36,907 nucleotides of DNA from JAWOFN01 sp046497505 [NCBI: bacterium] (GTDB taxonomy: Bacteria; Blakebacterota; Blakebacteria; Blakebacterales): the NCBI GenBank assembly GCA_046497505.1, contig JAWOFN010000022.1, forward strand, positions 1 through 36,907, given 5' to 3'. Below, piece by piece: positions 33,462 to 36,907 of the stretch (positions within the stretch are counted from its first letter, which is position 1; each line of letters opens with the position of its first letter). Below the pieces are notes generated by a model. It saw nothing but the letters and a program-made list of their open reading frames with translations, ran no database searches and was not told the origin of the DNA. The position numbers and the translations under genes were made by a program.

Positions 33462-34046
33462 CTATTCAATTGTCTCTATGACCGTATTGAAAGCGCAGGG
33501 AGTAACATCCTGGGAGACATACACAATCCTGTCCTCTGGCGAGCCAACAAGGAGAGCATAATAGGGTTCTGGAGGCGTTGCCCTTAGGAAGCCAAACTCC
33601 TCTTCAGGTCGAGTGCGTACTCCCGTTGTTTCTGTCAGGTATCTGCATAGGTAATTCAGATGCCTAGAATCCTCTCCCCCAGTAAGGATGACAATCATCT
33701 GCTGCTTCGAATAACCATGGCGTAGAAGCACATCAGAGAATCCGATCACTTGATCAACAAGGTGCCTCTGATCAGCTGAGGTAATTAGAAGTAAGCTTCC
33801 GAGCCCTCTACTGGGTCCAGTTTCACTGTCATTGGATGCCTGAGACGTAGAGAAGATATGGTCCCCTATTCCGATTCTCAGGTATGACGGCATTGAATAG
33901 GGGCTGAAGTAGCGAGTATCAGAACACGCACTTGGGATTGCGGACTCCTTGTACCACCCATAGCGCACCTGGGTTTTGATGGAAGCAAACAGAACCAGCA
34001 CTGCCATCACATTCACCAGGGCAAACGCTAACAGTCGCTTTCTCAC
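33462..34046 (-). CDS. Membrane-anchored thioredoxin-like protein lacking CxxC
   Basis: A 194-residue protein with an N-terminal TM anchor (about 4-22) and a periplasmic domain. The order of elements fits a thioredoxin fold: hydrophobic strand GLGSLLLITS (81-90), a helix (LVDQVIGFSDVLLRHG), strand QQMIVILTGG, and a Pro-preceded strand PPEPYYALLVGSPEDRIVYV, where P161 sits in the cis-Pro position. The usual Cys-x-x-Cys after the first strand is replaced by ADQRH, so it cannot do thiol exchange there. Three other cysteines (41, 134, 184) remain. It starts with GTG in a GTGA overlap with the MauE-like gene. The fold call is by pattern and is moderate. Confidence 0.6.
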   Translation of the reverse strand: MRKRLLAFALVNVMAVLVLFASIKTQVRYGWYKESAIPSACSDTRYFSPYSMPSYLRIGIGDHIFSTSQASNDSETGPSRGLGSLLLITSADQRHLVDQVIGFSDVLLRHGYSKQQMIVILTGGEDSRHLNYLCRYLTETTGVRTRPEEEFGFLRATPPEPYYALLVGSPEDRIVYVSQDVTPCAFNTVIETIE

Positions 34047-35089
34047 CCCGGACCCCCAAGCCCTTCTGGCCCGAGTGAATAGAGCAAGTTGTAGGAGATG
34101 TTGTTGAGAGCCTTGATGATGAAGGCGCCCAGTACTTCCGATTCCCGTGATTTCAATACGTTATTGGAAGAATCAAAGAGCTTGTGCCCCTGATGTCCTG
34201 TTAGCTCTGTTACAAGCAACTTCATTTCTCGGGCATTCGGCCAGTAGTCGGGGACTATCGCAGGGGGTTCGATGTCGAGATTCGTTAACCTAAGTTGAGA
34301 ATCGTAGACTGCGACGATCCGGTACACGGGCCCCCACTTCACCTGCGGCACTGGGAGCATTCGCATTGAAACCCATCCTGCGAGGCCACCGTTTCTAGGG
34401 CCCCCCTGTACCCGGTAAATAGTCTGACCCTCTTCTAGGACCCCGTAAGAATAGCCTTGCCCAAAACTGCCGCTTACGATGGCCGCGATTCCCTGACCAT
34501 TCACCGTCTCTATACTCAATCCGTACCACTGAGACTCTGAACCCTTCTCATGCTGCAAGCCGCTGGCTGGAAACTGGTCAAGCCCATTTGCTAGACTCAG
34601 TGACAGATTACCTGCGGTGACGAGGGGTAAGGCCATTAGGAGGCCTATCGTAGCCGCTCTCCTGGCATCTTCAAGGATTAGAGATGTAGCGGCGGTGCCT
34701 AGCAGAACAACGTCACGACCAAGTGCAGGTATTGGGGAGCTAAGAATCTCTAGGCTCCCAAAACATCCGCACCCGCCATCATCAGTGATGATGTATCTGC
34801 CGATTGAAACTCCTAAGAACAGCGAGAACCCTATCAAGGCTATGATTAGAGACGACGTTCTACTTGGATTCGCCATTTGTAGTACTAGAACTGTGCCTAT
34901 GCCAATCTCGATAATGCTCACAAACCAGATAAGCATGCGTAGTAGGATAGGCTTCAACGGTAGGTAGGCGTATATCGCTTCCGAAGTTTCGACGGGCGAG
35001 AACAGCTTGGTACCACCCGCCAAGATGAGCACTATTCCCAGTAGTACCTGAATGATCTGTCGAACGGTATTGCGATTGGGGATTAGCAT
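34043..35089 (-). CDS. MauE/DoxX-like membrane protein with an extra C-terminal domain
   Basis: A 348-residue protein. Residues 1-165 have four to five TM helices and match the MauE/DoxX redox-associated family: QVLLGIVLILAGGTKLFSPV, SIIEIGIGTVLVL, and the hallmark GGCGCFGS with Cys107 and Cys109. MauE proteins help form disulfides or mature cysteine-rich periplasmic proteins, as in methylamine dehydrogenase. About 180 further residues form a soluble domain I do not recognise (GSFGQGYSYGVLEEGQTIYR, RMLPVPQVKWGPVYRIVAVY). A MauE next to a thioredoxin-like protein and a substrate with eight Cys suggests a redox maturation module. The start is ATG with a weak AGG 5-6 nt upstream. Confidence 0.75.
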   Translation of the reverse strand: MLIPNRNTVRQIIQVLLGIVLILAGGTKLFSPVETSEAIYAYLPLKPILLRMLIWFVSIIEIGIGTVLVLQMANPSRTSSLIIALIGFSLFLGVSIGRYIITDDGGCGCFGSLEILSSPIPALGRDVVLLGTAATSLILEDARRAATIGLLMALPLVTAGNLSLSLANGLDQFPASGLQHEKGSESQWYGLSIETVNGQGIAAIVSGSFGQGYSYGVLEEGQTIYRVQGGPRNGGLAGWVSMRMLPVPQVKWGPVYRIVAVYDSQLRLTNLDIEPPAIVPDYWPNAREMKLLVTELTGHQGHKLFDSSNNVLKSRESEVLGAFIIKALNNISYNLLYSLGPEGLGGPG

Positions 35090-35095
35090 TCGTGC

Positions 35096-35383
35096 CTATC
35101 GCCACAGATGGACTAATTGGACTGCCTCTATGATCCCAACCTTCGCACAGACTCGATTGTATGAGCTAATCCAACTCAGCCGGGACTCTCTGGCTGGGAG
35201 CGTACTACCTTCCCCTCCCCCATCATTCTGAGCCTTTCGCCATTGTGATGTGAAGCTCTTTATGGGGGGTGAGATGATTATAGTGTGGGGTTTGTTTATC
35301 TCATCTGTGGTTTCGGGGAAATTCGTGCCCGGTACCTGCTGCAAGAGTCCCGTCAGATCCAGTCTGGGATTCGGAGCGCCCAT
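35096..35383 (-). CDS. Uncertain small ORF between regulator and MauE-like gene
   Basis: A 95-codon frame without signal peptide, TM helix or recognisable motif. GGGTGG lies 8 nt before ATG 35383; an in-frame GTG at 35395 overlaps the regulator stop. It ends 6 nt before the MauE-like gene. Codon use is close to random, so it may not be real. A perfect TATAAT on the minus strand at 35277-35282, without a good -35 box, raises the alternative that this stretch is the promoter and leader of the downstream cassette. Confidence 0.3.
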   Translation of the reverse strand: MGAPNPRLDLTGLLQQVPGTNFPETTDEINKPHTIIISPPIKSFTSQWRKAQNDGGGEGSTLPARESRLSWISSYNRVCAKVGIIEAVQLVHLWR

Positions 35384-35387
35384 GATT

Positions 35388-36242
35388 TCAGCCACCCAAT
35401 TCTTGGGTCATACCGGGATCAGACCTGGGTAGAATCTCACTCCCCGATTCGCTAAGTTCCCGTGGGCTGCACTCGAACTCAGTGTGACAGTGTTTCCTGA
35501 ATGTCTCGTAGGTAAGACCGACTCTTGAGGCTGCCTTCTCTACCCCCATTCCTGACTCAACGAGCAAGCCCCCGATGATCGTCGACATGTATCGTAGGCA
35601 TTCGCCCGTCTTCATGTTGAAGTTCTGTTTGAAGGACTCATTTAGGGCCGGGATCGAATAGCCGCAGGTCTCAGATAGCTTCTCTACCGAGACCCCGTTG
35701 GTATCAAGATGCCGGAAGTAGCACTCAATGGCAGTTTGAGGTATGACTGGCAGATCCTTGAGATTCTTATGCAGGATGAACTGGGTTAGATTCGTGCAGC
35801 AGAGCCGGTTCTCAAGGTCCATATTGAGGGAGGATTTCGGGAACGCCTCCGCAACTGTATTCTTCAGTGTTGCTACGAATCCTGCTGGGGTCTTCTCCAC
35901 GTACTTAGACTGATGAAATCCAGCAATGTTTGAGAACGCAGTGCTCTGCTTGTCCAATGCCGAGACCATGATGATCGGGAGGACAGGCCACTTGGGGCGG
36001 ATCTTCTTGAGGAACTTCAGACCGGCCTCATCATCACCGTAGAACCGGCAGTCCAGCAGGAGGATCTTCGGGAGAGGGCCCCTCTCCAGTGCCTCCTCGG
36101 TCTCTGGGAGGGTGGCGAAGCACCGGATCGAATACTCCGGCTCCAGTATCATCTGGATGGTTCCCCAGAAGTCCTCATTGTCATCTGCAAGCCAGATCTC
36201 CGGACGGGCGTTGTCTGACCCTCTCTCCATAGCCTTCACCAT
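35388..36242 (-). CDS. Response regulator with AraC-type DNA-binding domain
   Basis: A 284-residue two-domain regulator. The receiver domain (about 15-132) has all key residues: acidic pair Asp20-Asp21 (WLADDNEDFW), phospho-acceptor Asp64 (ILLLDCRF), Ser94 (IIMVSAL) and Lys117 (YVEKTP). The C-terminus (about 175-262) holds two helix-turn-helix units of AraC type: VSVEKLSETCGYSIPALNES and GVEKAASRVGLTYETFRKHC. ATG 36242 is supported by AGGTGG 8 nt upstream; a GTG at 36254 is in frame. No sensor kinase gene is in the window. Its position at the head of the cassette makes it the likely regulator of the downstream genes. The 141 nt upstream contain only a weak 6-bp stem at 36277-36292. Confidence 0.85.
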   Translation of the reverse strand: MVKAMERGSDNARPEIWLADDNEDFWGTIQMILEPEYSIRCFATLPETEEALERGPLPKILLLDCRFYGDDEAGLKFLKKIRPKWPVLPIIMVSALDKQSTAFSNIAGFHQSKYVEKTPAGFVATLKNTVAEAFPKSSLNMDLENRLCCTNLTQFILHKNLKDLPVIPQTAIECYFRHLDTNGVSVEKLSETCGYSIPALNESFKQNFNMKTGECLRYMSTIIGGLLVESGMGVEKAASRVGLTYETFRKHCHTEFECSPRELSESGSEILPRSDPGMTQELGG

Positions 36243-36383
36243 TTGAATCACCACCTAATAGGTTTCTTGCCAGATTGCCTGGATAGCCAGGCTCGGCAGT
36301 CTCTAATCAGATCGACCTTGGCACATCCCTCTCTGTTGCGCGTCAGATTGCCACCAGGGGGACGACCGCATCCTAAGACGCGT

Positions 36384-36907
36384 TTATCCACGGCGCATCT
36401 GGAGCAGTCCGAAGATCTCCTGTTTCATATCAGACTCGGCCAGCACCTTCGGCTTGGGCTCACCTGCATCGTTCAGCCATCTCACCAGCCGGATCTTCCC
36501 CTCCGAGAACTCCAGACCGGTCGCATCGCCATCTGAGAAGGAGCAGCACCCGGTGTTGAAGTAGCAGGGCTTGTTCGGGAGAGCCCCCTCCCCTTCTGAG
36601 AGCCGGTGCCTCTCGAGCACTTCCATCCACTCAAGCTCGGCACTCAGTTCTGCGAGGCGCTGAGGCTTCACGGTGGGGCTCCTGCGCTCATCCTCAAGAA
36701 GGGCTTCGACGTGAGCCTTGCTTCTGCCCTGGAGGAAGACCGGCCGATGGGTATGACCTGCTACCAGAACCAGATCTTCTTGGGATTCGGCCCAGCGGTA
36801 CATCGCAACATTGTGCTTCTGGGCGAGTTCGTGGTCCTTTGCGGGAGTCGTAAAGCGTATCCGAGTGAGCCGCTGGATGTGGGTGTTCTCATGGGGGAGA
36901 CGCCCCT
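36384..36907 (-). CDS. Metallophosphoesterase, C-terminal part (runs off the right edge)
   Basis: The frame is open to the window edge, so the 5' part is missing. Readable residues include LTRIRFTTPAKDHELAQKHN, then LVLVAGHTHRPVF, in which Gly-His-Thr-His is the last metal-binding motif of calcineurin-like phosphoesterases. PCYFNTGCCSFSDGDATGLE and KIRLVRWLNDAGEPKPKVLA follow, as in the C-terminal strands of this family. A charged helical insert of about 50 residues sits between the two. It probably cleaves phosphomonoester or diester bonds; substrate unknown. GC content here is higher than in the cassette between 32,000 and 35,400. Confidence 0.7.
   Translation of the reverse strand, partial: GRLPHENTHIQRLTRIRFTTPAKDHELAQKHNVAMYRWAESQEDLVLVAGHTHRPVFLQGRSKAHVEALLEDERRSPTVKPQRLAELSAELEWMEVLERHRLSEGEGALPNKPCYFNTGCCSFSDGDATGLEFSEGKIRLVRWLNDAGEPKPKVLAESDMKQEIFGLLQMRRG

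Noticed and set aside
35277-35282. Perfect TATAAT on the minus strand as the promoter of the MauE-like operon
   Set aside because: In an AT-richer region a single hexamer without a -35 box is weak evidence; kept only as a remark in the small ORF entry.
1-36907. CRISPR arrays, tRNA or rRNA genes, phage or plasmid replication genes
   Set aside because: I looked for regular short repeats, tRNA cloverleaf and rRNA signatures, integrases and replication proteins and found none I could support.

Overview
The window reads as chromosomal DNA of a Gram-negative, respiring, high-GC bacterium. Most of it (about positions 1-31,900) is visibly GC-rich with strong G/C preference at third codon positions. 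A 14-gene complex I operon, a TolC/RND efflux operon, Sec lipoproteins with lipoboxes and several six-bladed beta-propeller genes or relics fit a didermic environmental lineage. The propeller-rich context makes me think of Gemmatimonadota or relatives, but that is inference; no 16S rRNA or marker is present.

Layout. (1) 63-11,887, all minus strand: a tolC-like outer membrane channel, a membrane fusion protein and two tandem RND permeases form one efflux operon. Downstream is a separate lipoprotein with three FN3 domains and a YWTD-like propeller, closed by a strong hairpin terminator. (2) 11,888-12,339: a divergent regulatory region with an operator-like inverted repeat before tolC and a terminator-like hairpin with a T8 tract in the nuo leader. 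(3) 12,340-26,282, plus strand: nuoABCDEFGHIJKLMN, complete, tightly packed with ATGA/TGATG overlaps, encoding proton-pumping NADH:quinone oxidoreductase. NuoC and NuoD are separate proteins and NuoG is short.

(4) 26,283-31,980: a scrambled accessory zone. It mixes intact genes (an exported NifX-fold protein, a YeiH-type transporter, a YVTN-repeat lipoprotein, a nitroreductase-family protein, a 29-residue lipoprotein) with relics: two fragments of beta-propeller genes, two isolated C-terminal coding fragments and a decayed IS91-family transposase. Two copies of a 35-nt hairpin repeat with conserved arms and different loops lie near its two ends.

(5) 31,981-36,907, minus strand: an island with clearly lower GC and relaxed codon use, suggesting acquisition by transfer. 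A response regulator with an AraC-type DNA-binding domain is followed by a small uncertain ORF, a MauE-like membrane protein fused to a new C-terminal domain, a membrane-anchored thioredoxin-like protein without CxxC, a membrane-anchored six-bladed beta-propeller, and a secreted 58-residue peptide with eight cysteines. The last four are translationally coupled or nearly so. This cassette is the best candidate in the window for an undescribed system: an envelope machinery with a redox-related flavour built around a cysteine-rich secreted peptide. The C-terminal part of a metallophosphoesterase runs off the right edge. I saw no tRNA, rRNA or CRISPR array.
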